Shown here: positions 30,009-39,948 of the stretch, one piece after another
How positions within the stretch are numbered: the first letter of the stretch is position 1
How the letters are laid out: every line of letters starts with the position of its first letter
NCBI GenBank assembly: GCA_030407315.1
Contig: JALQPE010001780.1
Span: forward strand, 62,001 to 126,000
DNA: 64,000 nt
Direction of reading: 5' to 3'
DNA from: Asparagopsis taxiformis
Taxonomy: Eukaryota; Rhodophyta; Florideophyceae; Bonnemaisoniales; Bonnemaisoniaceae
The notes under the pieces: model-generated
Told to the model about the DNA's origin: nothing
The model's input: only the letters and a program-made list of their open reading frames with translations
Database searches by the model: none
Made by a program: the position numbers and the translations under genes

Positions 30009-31484
30009 TCATAGTCCATTCTGTCCGTGCTTGACTGTGAACTCTTCATGTCTAGCAATTGTTTCCTTCCCGCTTGTTGGCTTAGTGCTTTGCGTAGCCA
30101 GATCAAAGTCGAGACATGTAACTGGTGGAGCACATAATTCTTTTGTTGAAACGCTTGTAAACGCCATCTCGATGGCACCCGAGTCCTCGCGGTCGCACGG
30201 CGTCATTTTGCGCACTTTCCTTCCATACTCACTCACTTCAATCTGCCTGAAAAAAGACGCATTCTTGATGATGCGAACAGGTTCCATTCCCGCGTCTCGT
30301 ACCAACATTACAATGTCCGCACCTGTGTACCCCTCGCTTTCTTCTGCAATGTTTTCAATTTCATCCAGAGTTATATTATGATGTACATTCTGCAGTTGCA
30401 CCTCCAGCATGTGCGCCCGAGCCTTCTTGTCTGGTAATGGAATGTATATTCGCCGATCCATGCGCCGCAAAAATGCTTCTTCCAACGTCCATGGACTGCG
30501 CGAAGTCGCCAGCAACAGTACTTCGTCATTCGACTGCCGTAACTCTTGCAGTTCGCGCATAAATTGTACGCGCATTCTGCGTAAACATTCCGATTCATTG
30601 TCTCGATTCGAGAACAGTACATCGACATCATCAAAGAAAAGAACCACCTTGCGGTCCTCCTTGGCAATAGAAAATAGTGTTTTCACCATGATTTCACAAT
30701 CACACTCTAGCTTGGCCATCAAATCGTACATCGTAACCATATAGAATTTGGCTCTATGCGCTGTGGCGACAGCCTTTGCGAGCAGTGTTTTGCCAACACC
30801 AGGGGCGCCGTACAGCAAAATAGTTTTCCACCGCTTTCGCTCGGAGCCATATACATGCGGCATGAGATCATGCAGAATAGTAGCCTCCATCATTGTTTCC
30901 TTGGCGCCCGTCAGCCCTACCACATCGTCCCATGTGACGGTTGGCTTTTCGGCAACGACTGCCTCTCGTAGTCGCGCACGCAAGTCTGTTGTACGCTGCT
31001 GTTCGACCGAGGACGCGGAGAGTGTCGAGCCGCTCCCGCCATTTGGAGCGGACATACCATCTGCTATGCGCAGGGGCAATTTGAGACGGTGTGGCGGCGG
31101 AGGCGTTGTGGGACGGGCGGCAATTTTCGGGGAAGTATACGATGGGAGATAGGGAGGTTCGGTAGAAGGTGAGTTCACAAAGTCGCTTCGCTGGTGTTGA
31201 GATTCAAAAGAAGTCCTTTCAGCTCTGTATAACTCTAGCCAATCGCACATAATGCTGTAGCGGTTTTTGTACACGGTCAACTTCTTTTGAAGGAGAGTTT
31301 TCGACGCCGGGTTGCTTTCCAGGTTGTATGAATATTCGTAGAGCTCGATAGCTTGCTTGTAGTTTGATTCTGCTGTTTCATAGCTTGTAACCTCATTGGT
31401 CTGACAGGCTCTTCTGTCCGCTTCGATGGCACGGTTAGCAAAAGAGATTGCGCTCTGGATGGCTTCATTGATGGTGTACGGCAT
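30009..31484 (-). CDS. Divergent VPS4 paralogue with altered ATPase residues
   Basis: Tandem copy of VPS4 keeping the whole layout: MIT domain (~8-88), linker (longer, Pro/Ser-rich), AAA core, and VPS4 C-terminal helix (DFDLATQSTKPTSGKETI). Key positions differ. Walker A is still usable (GAPGVGKT, 226-233). Pore loop 1 is KLECD (258-262) instead of KWxGE, losing the aromatic that grips substrate. Walker B is FFDDVD with Asp286 in place of the catalytic Glu. The sensor-1 position is Arg329 instead of Asn (ATSRSPW against GATNIPW). The arginine-finger pair is kept (FLRRMDRRIYIPLP). It likely binds ESCRT-III tails and ATP but hydrolyses poorly, so it could be a regulatory subunit of mixed hexamers. 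491 aa, single exon. Confidence 0.9.
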   Translation of the reverse strand: MPYTINEAIQSAISFANRAIEADRRACQTNEVTSYETAESNYKQAIELYEYSYNLESNPASKTLLQKKLTVYKNRYSIMCDWLELYRAERTSFESQHQRSDFVNSPSTEPPYLPSYTSPKIAARPTTPPPPHRLKLPLRIADGMSAPNGGSGSTLSASSVEQQRTTDLRARLREAVVAEKPTVTWDDVVGLTGAKETMMEATILHDLMPHVYGSERKRWKTILLYGAPGVGKTLLAKAVATAHRAKFYMVTMYDLMAKLECDCEIMVKTLFSIAKEDRKVVLFFDDVDVLFSNRDNESECLRRMRVQFMRELQELRQSNDEVLLLATSRSPWTLEEAFLRRMDRRIYIPLPDKKARAHMLEVQLQNVHHNITLDEIENIAEESEGYTGADIVMLVRDAGMEPVRIIKNASFFRQIEVSEYGRKVRKMTPCDREDSGAIEMAFTSVSTKELCAPPVTCLDFDLATQSTKPTSGKETIARHEEFTVKHGQNGL

Positions 31485-31909
31485 CTTTTAACGGAGAGTC
31501 GAGCTGAGCTGGCTTTTCTTTGCGTTGCGTTTCCTAGATGAGGTGTGAAATTGTGTTATGTCATTGTATGTTGGGAAAGTTTGAATAGAAGAGGGTGGAA
31601 GTTGAGGAGGGGCGGGGGGCACGGTTGGATCGAGGTTTCGTTGAACACAGGGACGCTATTGACTCGCCATCACCGCTACGTTGCTGGCGCTCGAAAAATT
31701 TCAAATAAAAAAAAGCCAAATCAGCAACTCCCCACATCTTCATTTTACACCTGTGAGCAGCCACCGTTCAGGATGAGGTCTGTCCTTGAAACTCGGCTTA
31801 CCGAAGCTCCCTAAACTATATAATTAACAGCGCTAGCTGCGCCTACATCCCTTTCCCTCACATCTTGCTTCGTGCTGTTGCCTGTAAAGCTTCTCAGTCC
31901 TGTGATTCC
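31485..31909. other. Intergenic between VPS4 paralogue and two-TM protein A
   Basis: 425 bp. It contains the paralogue's promoter and the 3' end of protein A; a G-rich then A-rich stretch (31600-31720); no gene seen. Confidence 0.5.
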
Positions 31910-33736
31910 TCATACTAGTGAATGAGCAGGAGCAACGATAAGCGTGAAAATACATATCCCAGTAAATAGCCCAACGAATTCAAATACGTCTGTTACAAAC
32001 TCAGGCCATGACATGGTTATTGTTGTACTTACTTGTTCGGTTTCAAACGTCTGGAAGTCAAATCCAACCTCAAAGTGTTCAACCAGACGCGTTTCCAGCT
32101 TTGGTTTTCGACTCGAGATTTCCTTCACTCTATACTCATCCCTTCCAATCATGTTCACAGCTTTAAAAGTGTACACAGAGTTTTGTGTGGAGTCCAAATA
32201 CCCCATACTTGTTGTGGGCGAAACTATGTCTGATTTGTTGGCAGTATTCCGTGATTCTACAAACAGTTCTATGGCTCCCAAAGTAAACGCGTCTGTTCGC
32301 AATACTTTCTCGTTGGGTCCATTTATCAAAGGATCATCAATCCCCCAATTGAACGCAGAATAGTAGGGACCACTCCCAGTCTTCTGCCACTGTCCGGGAT
32401 ACGAAGAATTATACTCATACGAAATATCCGACTTGGTTACAGAAGGATAGAAAAATCCCGAGAAGAAGTACACATTGCAAAAGAAGTCAATGCGTTCATT
32501 TCGATAGTTTCCCAACCGCAGCAGCTGGCTGGTGACACTATAATCAAACCCATTGAAGTCCAATATCCCGTGCTTTTCCAATTGCTCCGCGTACCGGCCG
32601 ATTTCAGACACAAATGCCGCCCGAATGAATGAATCTAGTTGAAGGTACCTGGTTGTACACAAACCAAACAACTTGGATTTGAACACCCGGATTCGCACTG
32701 GAGGTGCAAATACATCAGATGAAGTCGTTGCAGTGATGGGAATCAACTCCCTTTTCTTCAGACCAATTCTAAAGCAATGCATGCAATATGAAGACTTAAT
32801 ATCCTCAACACCAAACATTCCAGCAGCACTTTTCCGTGATTTCCTCTCCCGATTGACGTCAAAACCCTGTGTCCTATTTCTGCAAAAACGGCCATCTGCG
32901 GAGACAATGACTTCTTCAACTGGTGAATCAGAGAAGTTGGCCAGTGTATGTGGATACGTCATTTGCACATCAGTAGTGTTTGTTAATCTGTTCGATCGAC
33001 TATAGGCTGAGATACCCAATAAAGGCAAACCAGGAAACCCAGCTCGAGGAAAAGAAGAAAACGTTGGAACATCTGCAATGTCACCACAAACTGTAATTGC
33101 TGGAAGCTCTTTTGGCTCCGGATTGGATCTCTCTATATGGATGGCCAGATTCTTTTGAGCATTCCAAAAGTCTGCTGTGAGAAACCCAATTGTAATCATC
33201 ATCCCTACAACTGCAAATCCCCAAGCAATTGTAGTGAGGAAAAAGAAGCCATCGCCTATTCCCCGTTCCTCACCAGGAGCATCCGTTTTCACTTTATATT
33301 TCCCATTTGACTTCAGTATGTCCAGCATAGTCGACCCGGTTTTGCTGGGCATGGAGATTCCTGTTAATCGACTCGATTTTGGTGTCTTCGTATCACCATT
33401 TTCGGACGCAGAATCAAAAGAAATCATGAGTGGGTCTTGCGCGAAGAAGTTGCTTTCTATTTCATTGGCCCATGTCGTTAACTTGGATTTGGACGAGCGT
33501 TCATTGTTAGAGTCGGTGTAGAGCAGTTCTTCCAACTTGGTTTTGCAATCGGCGAGAAAGTAGTCTATTGAAACAGTGTCTTCTCGCCTGCTCAATCTCG
33601 CGTCCCGTACATCACAAATTTTTTTCAGAACGCGAATTATTCTTTCCAGACCAGAATTGTCTCGCTTTGCCTCTAAATATGTCCTCTCGGAGTTTAACAT
33701 TCTTTGTGACACCTTGGAAACTACATCGAAAGACAT
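31910..33736 (-). CDS. Two-TM protein with large ectodomain, DEG/ENaC-like (A)
   Basis: 608 residues. A cytosolic N terminus (1-~163), TM1 ~164-187 (FFFLTTIAWGFAVVGMMITI), an ectodomain of ~395 residues, TM2 ~583-604, and four residues after it. Just after TM1 is ELPAITVCGD, close to the FPAVTxC block that follows TM1 in degenerin/ENaC/ASIC channels. TM2 reads VGLFTGICIFTLIV, in the style of GLFxGxSxLTxxE with the G-x-S filter position as Gly-Ile-Cys. Six ectodomain cysteines (217, 285, 318, 321, 360, 420) and the block FFCNVYFFSGFFYPS are shared with the head-to-head neighbour. N-glycosylation sites support an exterior loop. The topology is clear; the channel family is my inference. It could also be an unrelated lineage-specific receptor. 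Confidence 0.75.
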   Translation of the reverse strand: MSFDVVSKVSQRMLNSERTYLEAKRDNSGLERIIRVLKKICDVRDARLSRREDTVSIDYFLADCKTKLEELLYTDSNNERSSKSKLTTWANEIESNFFAQDPLMISFDSASENGDTKTPKSSRLTGISMPSKTGSTMLDILKSNGKYKVKTDAPGEERGIGDGFFFLTTIAWGFAVVGMMITIGFLTADFWNAQKNLAIHIERSNPEPKELPAITVCGDIADVPTFSSFPRAGFPGLPLLGISAYSRSNRLTNTTDVQMTYPHTLANFSDSPVEEVIVSADGRFCRNRTQGFDVNRERKSRKSAAGMFGVEDIKSSYCMHCFRIGLKKRELIPITATTSSDVFAPPVRIRVFKSKLFGLCTTRYLQLDSFIRAAFVSEIGRYAEQLEKHGILDFNGFDYSVTSQLLRLGNYRNERIDFFCNVYFFSGFFYPSVTKSDISYEYNSSYPGQWQKTGSGPYYSAFNWGIDDPLINGPNEKVLRTDAFTLGAIELFVESRNTANKSDIVSPTTSMGYLDSTQNSVYTFKAVNMIGRDEYRVKEISSRKPKLETRLVEHFEVGFDFQTFETEQVSTTITMSWPEFVTDVFEFVGLFTGICIFTLIVAPAHSLV

Positions 33737-34185
33737 TCTCTCCCCAGCAGAGAAAAACGCAGAGATGCCTTTGATCGCACTCGGGGCCGAAAGATCTTAG
33801 CACCGTAGATTTCACCGACAGGTCTGAGGAAGAGCATGCTACTTCCATACGGGACACTTTCTGACGACTTGAGTAATTTCAGGGAAAAACCGATGAACAA
33901 CCACTTGTATATCCATACTTACTCGGAAGTCAACACGCAACAGCTTCATTCAAGTAATCAGAATGACAAAAAATCGAGACTATATTGAAGGGTAACAACT
34001 TCCTCTCGTCCTCTGGCGCATTGTAATACCTGTCTCAATCTTTGGTCACTAATCAATATGTTGCTCAAGATTACATATACTTTATTTTGGCGAAACAACT
34101 AGATTGAGCAGAGCCATCGACAAAGTCGATTCTGTCGCATCAATGCTTAACGTTCTTTGTTTTTCTATTCTTGCATTCGCGGACA
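33737..34185. other. Shared head-to-head promoter of the two-TM pair
   Basis: 449 bp between divergent paralogues. On the minus strand GAGTAAGTATGG near 33920 resembles a 5' splice site, so a leader intron of protein A is possible. Otherwise AT-rich with no gene. Confidence 0.5.
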
Positions 34186-36066
34186 ATGAAGAATTCAAAC
34201 AAAAGAATAGAAGGTCCATCGCTCCAGAATGGGCAAGATGAATATAATCTTTCTCGGGCGATAGCTGAGATTCCAACTAACGGGACAATTGGGTTTCGCG
34301 CCGTTCTTGAAGATAAACTGCAAAAGTTGACGCAAACACAAAACCACGGATTTGAAGAAATAGGACGGACTCAGTCGCAGTCAGGAAATCTAGAACTAAG
34401 AGGCATTGGGATAACCAATGAAGTAACGACAACATCATATGACCGTGCGACCAACTTTTCTCAACAAGGAAGCGTGCCACTCGGAAAAGGAAGTTCTGAA
34501 CTAAGATTACGAAAAAAAAATAGTCAGCTTCTCCGGGCCGAGACGAGAAAGCAGAGAACGGACGATGGAGACAACGGTGGAATTTTCGGGTCCAAACAAA
34601 AGCCTGGAAAGTTAAGCCTCTCAAACTATTTCCAATCCGTCGCTAGTACGAGGGAGAAAAGAATTGTTGCTGTGTCGGCTTGGCTGATTGCTATGGGGGG
34701 ACTTCTTGTATCGCTCGTATTTGTCACTCTTGACTTTATTCAGGGTCGTCAAGAACAAGCAACAGCAGTAAACTACGTTGATGCTGACGTTCTGGAACTC
34801 CCTTCACTTTGGATGTGCACTACTGATACTCAGGCACCACCGTTCTCAAACCTTCCAACAGCGCAGTATAAAGGGCACCCAGTATTTTGGATGGATTATC
34901 TGCGTGTAGCAAGTACAAACACTAGAATCGCTTATCCAAATACTACCAACCTACCACAAATGAAACTGAAAAGCGTAGACGCCCTTGGAAAGCCATGTAC
35001 GTTGTCGGAGACTATGAACCCTGCAGCGTTTGAGGAAGAGCTTCGAGTTAAGCCAAACTGTTTCTATTGTTTCATGTTGTCACGAACCCCAGCAATAAGA
35101 CTTCTGAAATTTGAAGAAGGTGAGACGGACGAGGATAATGAACATCCTGAAAGAAAGAATCTGTCGTCTACGGACCATGCAAGTATTAGAATGTCCCAGA
35201 ATTCATTTATTTCTGCTTGCAAAACTTCTCAACTAGGAATTAACAAGGACATGTTCTTCTTCTTTAGAGACGAAATCAAGAAGAATCATGTCGAACTTGA
35301 GCGCAGAGGCACTCTGAATTTCGGTTCTCTTGACCCTAGTAATACCACAAACGATCAATATTTGTGGCCGAACTACCGAAGAGGTTTTCGCAATACCACA
35401 AGAGACATCGCTGTGTTCGATATTGTGGATATGTTTTGCAACACGTACATGTTTGCAGGATATTTTTACCCATCCACAGAATTGGATGTGAAATTCCAAT
35501 TCAATGAGGTGCAGTTTAGATGGGAAAGAAGTGGTACAGGGAGATATTATCCACGAGTGTATTCGGATTTCTATGACGTCGTTGGGAGTAGCAAAACGCC
35601 TTTCAACGATAATCCTGAAATTGGGATGGAGAAGTATGAGAATTTATCACTCTACTCCGGAACATCAGTCAATATCATGACGAACAACAGTCATTTTGGA
35701 GGGGCAGAGACGATGGTAGTGCTGGAAAATATGGAGATGGGAGATATTCAATTGACGAGAAATGTGATAAGAGGACGAGAATCGTACACGAAGAAAGTGC
35801 TGCATACTACAGTGGATATTGGAGATGTCAGAACAATCAACAATGTTTACTTTGTTGAAGTGAGTTTCACCACATTCTTGACTCGCATCGTGTCAGACCA
35901 GCTGACTATATCTTGGCCAGCTTTTATTGCGGACTTTTTTGGATTGACGTCTTTGTTTCTGGATGTATCTGTATATACGCTGCTTGTAGCGCCTCTAATT
36001 GTGCGGGCACGAAAGAGAGCAATTGATGGAAGTAGAGTGGCGGGAACTGTGAACGAAAGGGTATGA
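34186..36066 (+). CDS. Two-TM protein with large ectodomain, DEG/ENaC-like (B)
   Basis: 626 residues from the first ATG. A long polar N terminus (1-~158) contains an A9 tract in the gene near 34512-34520. TM1 is ~160-184 (AVSAWLIAMGGLLVSLVFVT), the ectodomain ~185-580, TM2 ~581-603, and a basic tail follows (RARKRAIDGSR). Conserved with protein A: LPSLWMC after TM1 (205-211), six cysteines in the same order (211, 271, 292, 295, 345, 418), CFYCF, FCNTYMFAGYFYPS, WERSGTGRYYP and ISWPAFIADFF before TM2. In TM2 the G-x-S-like position is Asp-Val-Ser (LFLDVSVYTLLVAP). The pair is clearly homologous and old. The relation to DEG/ENaC channels rests on topology and two short motifs only. Confidence 0.75.
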   Translation: MKNSNKRIEGPSLQNGQDEYNLSRAIAEIPTNGTIGFRAVLEDKLQKLTQTQNHGFEEIGRTQSQSGNLELRGIGITNEVTTTSYDRATNFSQQGSVPLGKGSSELRLRKKNSQLLRAETRKQRTDDGDNGGIFGSKQKPGKLSLSNYFQSVASTREKRIVAVSAWLIAMGGLLVSLVFVTLDFIQGRQEQATAVNYVDADVLELPSLWMCTTDTQAPPFSNLPTAQYKGHPVFWMDYLRVASTNTRIAYPNTTNLPQMKLKSVDALGKPCTLSETMNPAAFEEELRVKPNCFYCFMLSRTPAIRLLKFEEGETDEDNEHPERKNLSSTDHASIRMSQNSFISACKTSQLGINKDMFFFFRDEIKKNHVELERRGTLNFGSLDPSNTTNDQYLWPNYRRGFRNTTRDIAVFDIVDMFCNTYMFAGYFYPSTELDVKFQFNEVQFRWERSGTGRYYPRVYSDFYDVVGSSKTPFNDNPEIGMEKYENLSLYSGTSVNIMTNNSHFGGAETMVVLENMEMGDIQLTRNVIRGRESYTKKVLHTTVDIGDVRTINNVYFVEVSFTTFLTRIVSDQLTISWPAFIADFFGLTSLFLDVSVYTLLVAPLIVRARKRAIDGSRVAGTVNERV

Positions 36067-37171
36067 GAGGTGGAAGCATGGAAATATACAGTAGCAATTT
36101 GTGTGAGGTGGCAATTGCGTGTTGCGTCTCATCAAACGGAATCTGAGAGACATATGCGCTGTATGGAGGTGCAAATGGATGGTGAAGAGGATCATGATTG
36201 AGTCAGTGATAGAGAATAATCGAATTTGCTGACACATCTGACGTCGATGTTCACGAAGATAGCGCAAGAGGCAGAGATGGAGATGTAGGGTTGCTGTGCG
36301 CAAAAGATTACAGTCGTACAAGTTATCTATAGCGATATATCACGGTTTTTCCTTGAGACTTGTTGTCCTAGCGTTAAGCACTCTGTAGGATATATCTTGG
36401 AAAGAAATATCGGAGAGATATTTAGGATGTCTCAAGATAATGGTTTGATTGGTAGCTCATAAAAGATATTGGTGGCTGAAGATGTTGTCCGAACGAATTT
36501 TATCATAGCACAACCTAGAAGCACTATTGAAGGAGTTGTACTGCTGGAAAAAAATGAGACCACCTCGACGAAACTGATGCAAGATAAGCTGTTGGTCGCA
36601 TCACTGCTAAAGTTTTTTCTCTAGTTAGCGACAAAGATGTCGGTCTAGTAGGGTTTGTATCAGGATATGACAAAATGAAATTGGTACGAGAAGCAGTGAG
36701 AACTTGTACATTGGGCGGAATCGGTAAGCGCACGCAAATTATTGGCAACGCGGCTCAAGGATAGACATGGGCGATAGTCGAAAGGAGCATCATGTGTCTG
36801 TTCGATAAATGGCCGCATGAGCACGCGAGTTGTGGTGGTGCAGATCACACGTTTGCACCGTTACAATAAAAATGTGCTCTACTGGATGAAATTTGTCCAA
36901 TGAAAAGCGGCAATGAAACAAGGCGTATGCGCCTCACGTTGTGCGTGCGCACATGCGCTGTGCCGTCAATCATTGGCTGCGATTGCATCGATATCAGCAC
37001 CGTAGGCAACTTTCACGGCGCATCATGACATCGAGATCAACGTTTCAGGCGGTGCTCGCGCACGGCGCGTCATCCCTTTCACACTTCGCTGCTGTCTCGT
37101 GAAAGTATAACTCCACGTCCCGCTCTGTGGTACGCCGCTTCATCCGCTCGTCACATCGTACACTCTCAACC
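36067..37171. other. Intergenic 1.1 kb upstream of asparagine synthetase
   Basis: No gene seen. An alternating purine-pyrimidine run of 18 bp (36941-36958) lies ~215 bp before the ATG, an inverted CCAAT (ATTGG) is near 36973, and a TATAAC is about 65 bp before the ATG. The leader is G-poor. Confidence 0.5.
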
Positions 37172-38943
37172 ATGTGTGGAATTTTCGCCGTGCTCGGTTC
37201 GCAACGACCTCGCAGCGAACTCGTTGCGATCACTAACGCCGCTACCCGCAAGATCGAGCACAGAGGCCCCGACGATTTGGGCTCCTTTGTCAGCGACGAT
37301 GGCTGGTGCGCACTCGGCTTTGCCCGCCTCAAGATTTGTGATCCAGAGCATGGTAACCAGCCTATGTGTAACGAAACTCAAACCATCTATTCCGTGACCA
37401 ACGGTGAGATCTACAATCATGAAGAGCTCCGTACCGGTGACCTGAGCAACTTTACCCTCCATACCCATTCCGACTGTGAAGTCATCGCTCCTCTCTACGA
37501 GAAGCATGCAACAGACCTTCGCCCCTATCAGATCCAACACGTTTACAACACACTCAAAGGCGTCTTTGCCAGTGTTACCGTTGATCTCCAAAGACAACAG
37601 TTTGTTGCCGCTCGTGACCCTATTGGTGTCCGAGCCATGTTCCTCGGACGCAGCTCAGATGGTGCCGTGTGGTTCTCCTCCGAAGCAAAGGCTCTGTTGG
37701 AGTATTGCAACCATATCGAACCCTTCAAGCCGGGAAGTTACTACGCCGCAAGACGAGGGGAAGAGACAGCCTCATCATTCCAGACCTACTATACGCCCAT
37801 GTACACCAATCCTGAATGGCTTCCCACAAGACCACTTGATTTGAAAAAACTTCACGACTCGTTCGTGCTTGCTTGTACCCGTCGCCTCATGTCTGATGTG
37901 CCTGTTGGTGTGTTCATTTCCGGAGGGCTCGACTCGTCGCTTGTCGCTAGTGTTGCAAAGAAACACTTGCCTGATGATTACGTCTTTCACAGCTTTTCTT
38001 GTGGTTTGAAGGGGTCTCCCGATATCAAAGCCGCGCAAAAGGTCGCCGATTACCTAGGTACTGAGCACCATGTGCTAACATTCACGGTGCAGGATGGAAT
38101 CGATGCCTTGGAAAGCGTCATCTATCATCTTGAATCATACGATGTGACCACTATTCGTTCCTCCACACCGATGTACATGCTCTCCAACGTCTGCAAAAAG
38201 TACGTCAAGGTGGTGTTGAGTGGAGAGGGAGCGGATGAAATCTTTGGCGGCTACTTGTACTTCCATAATGCCGAGTCGGAAGAGGCATTCCACGAAGAGA
38301 CTGTGCGTCGTGTCAAGCTTCTACACACTGCCGATGTTCTCAGAGGTGACAAGTCTACTGCAGCGCAAAGCCTCGAGTTGAGAGTACCGTTCTTGGATCG
38401 CGACTTTTTGGATGAAGCCATGTCTTTCTCCGTGAAGCAGAAAATGACCAACAAGGGTAAGCGCATTGAGAAGCTTCCGATTCGTCAAGCTTTCAGTCCC
38501 GAGCTGTGTGGAACGGAATATCTGCCGGATGATATTCTGATGAGACCGAAGGAACAGTTCTCCGATGGTACGTGTCGTTTGCCGTTTGCATGTTATGCCT
38601 TTTTTAGACTATTGATTAACATGTGTGTTATTGAATGTTTTGTTGCACTGCAGGTGTCGGATACAATTGGATCGATGGGTTGAAAGAGCATTGCGAGAGA
38701 GAGGTGTCTGATGAACAGTTGGAAAAGGCAGCTGAAATATTCCCACATGATACGCCAAAAACAAAAGAAGCATACTACTACCGTGCGATTTTCGAAAAGT
38801 TATTCGGAAAGTATGAGGCGGCCGAAAGCCTTCGTCATGGAGTTGAGAGATGGGTACCACTTTGGTGTGATAGTGAGGATCCAAGCGGGCGTGCACAGAA
38901 ATTCCATGCCGCTGCCTACTCGAAAATGCAGAACGGTGTGTAA
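37172..38943 (+). CDS. ASN1: Asparagine synthetase (glutamine-hydrolysing), two exons
   Basis: Makes asparagine from aspartate, glutamine and ATP. The start MCGIFAVLG gives nucleophile Cys2; frames open further upstream are leader. The glutaminase domain has EHRGPDD and VTNGEIYNHEELR. The synthetase domain has the PP-loop VFISGGLDSSLVAS, LSGEGADEIFGGYLYFHNA, and LELRVPFLDRDFLDEAMSF. Exon 1 ends at 38567 inside the Gly codon of EQFSDG. Exon 2 (38654-38943) restores EQFSDGVGYNWIDGLKEHCE and ends AAAYSKMQNGV. 561 aa, a normal AsnB length. If the intron were retained, the frame would end after about 40 unrelated residues. Confidence 0.96.
38568..38653 (+). other. Intron in asparagine synthetase
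   Basis: 86 nt. GTACGT start, branch-like TTAAC at 38616-38620, end TTGCACTGCAG. Restores the conserved SDGVGYxWIDGLK block. Confidence 0.93.
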
Positions 38944-39948
38944 TGAGTGAACGGTGAGATGGTAACGGAAAACCAACTTTTTGTAATGAATGGATGGCGG
39001 CGATAAGCGAGAAGAGTTTGTGTTGGAATAGACAGGGTTGGTGTAGTTGATTTATGTGATCAGGTGAGGGACAAGGAGGTCTCATTTGCGTTGCAGCTTG
39101 CATGTTGAATAAAGGGTGTTGTCACCGGGAAGCAACTTGGTGAAGATATTTTGTGCAAGCGCTTTTTGACGATTTCCTATTGGACTGCCCCATTTCCGCA
39201 TGAATAAAAGATATTTGAAACAGCAACCACTCAGGCCAACCATATGTGCGCTTCATCTGCATCTCGACGAGTAAGTCCAACCACTTCTCTCTGCTCCATT
39301 CACGAAAAGTGTGTGAGCAAATCCAACGATTTCACACCGAAATCGCCCGAACTGTGCCTTTGCGAGCCTAATTTCCCGACACCGCTGTCCTTACTAACAT
39401 ACAAATATATATATTGTATATACGCCCATCATAAGAACCCCTTCTCGGAATTAATGTGGATGACCTTACCGTCCTTGGCGAGCAGTGCTATCATGCTGTT
39501 TTGTCCATCCATCCTACATGTCGGGAATAAAAGTAGAGAGAAGGAAGCGGTTCCGAACAAAGGCGTGTTGAACATACAAGTGCAACATTCTGGGTCGCAT
39601 GTCGGGCACCCAATAACAAGCTGCGATTGGCCCCAGTTATGATGGCCCGTGTGCCATAAGCAGCAGTGTAAAGCACTCCTCGCCACGTAGATCCTTTTGC
39701 ACAGCAGGGAGCTCCTCTGGTGCACTTGCTGATGTTCTCGTCCCTGAAACGATCACAGCAATCTCCATTTATGTACACGCCCATGCTACAGCTCTCTGTA
39801 CGACGCCCTTCAAACATTATCCAGAAACAGACGTTATTGTCCAAACACTAATTTCCTTCCACCTCGAACCTGTCAATCCATCAAACCCGGACACCTTTCA
39901 GCCTGCTAGTCTCCATTTTTCAACCTATCAGCGCTAACCACCGCCAAC
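38944..39948. other. Intergenic 1.0 kb upstream of the acidic repeat protein
   Basis: An AT dinucleotide-rich tract lies at 39399-39422. The final ~90 bases before the ATG are a C/A/T-rich leader nearly free of G. I looked for an exon encoding a signal peptide and found none I could support. Confidence 0.5.

Noticed and set aside
31910..36066. P2X-receptor identity for the two-TM pair
   Set aside because: Topology fits, but the P2X ATP-site lysine motifs and the ten-cysteine pattern are not seen; the post-TM1 block is closer to DEG/ENaC.
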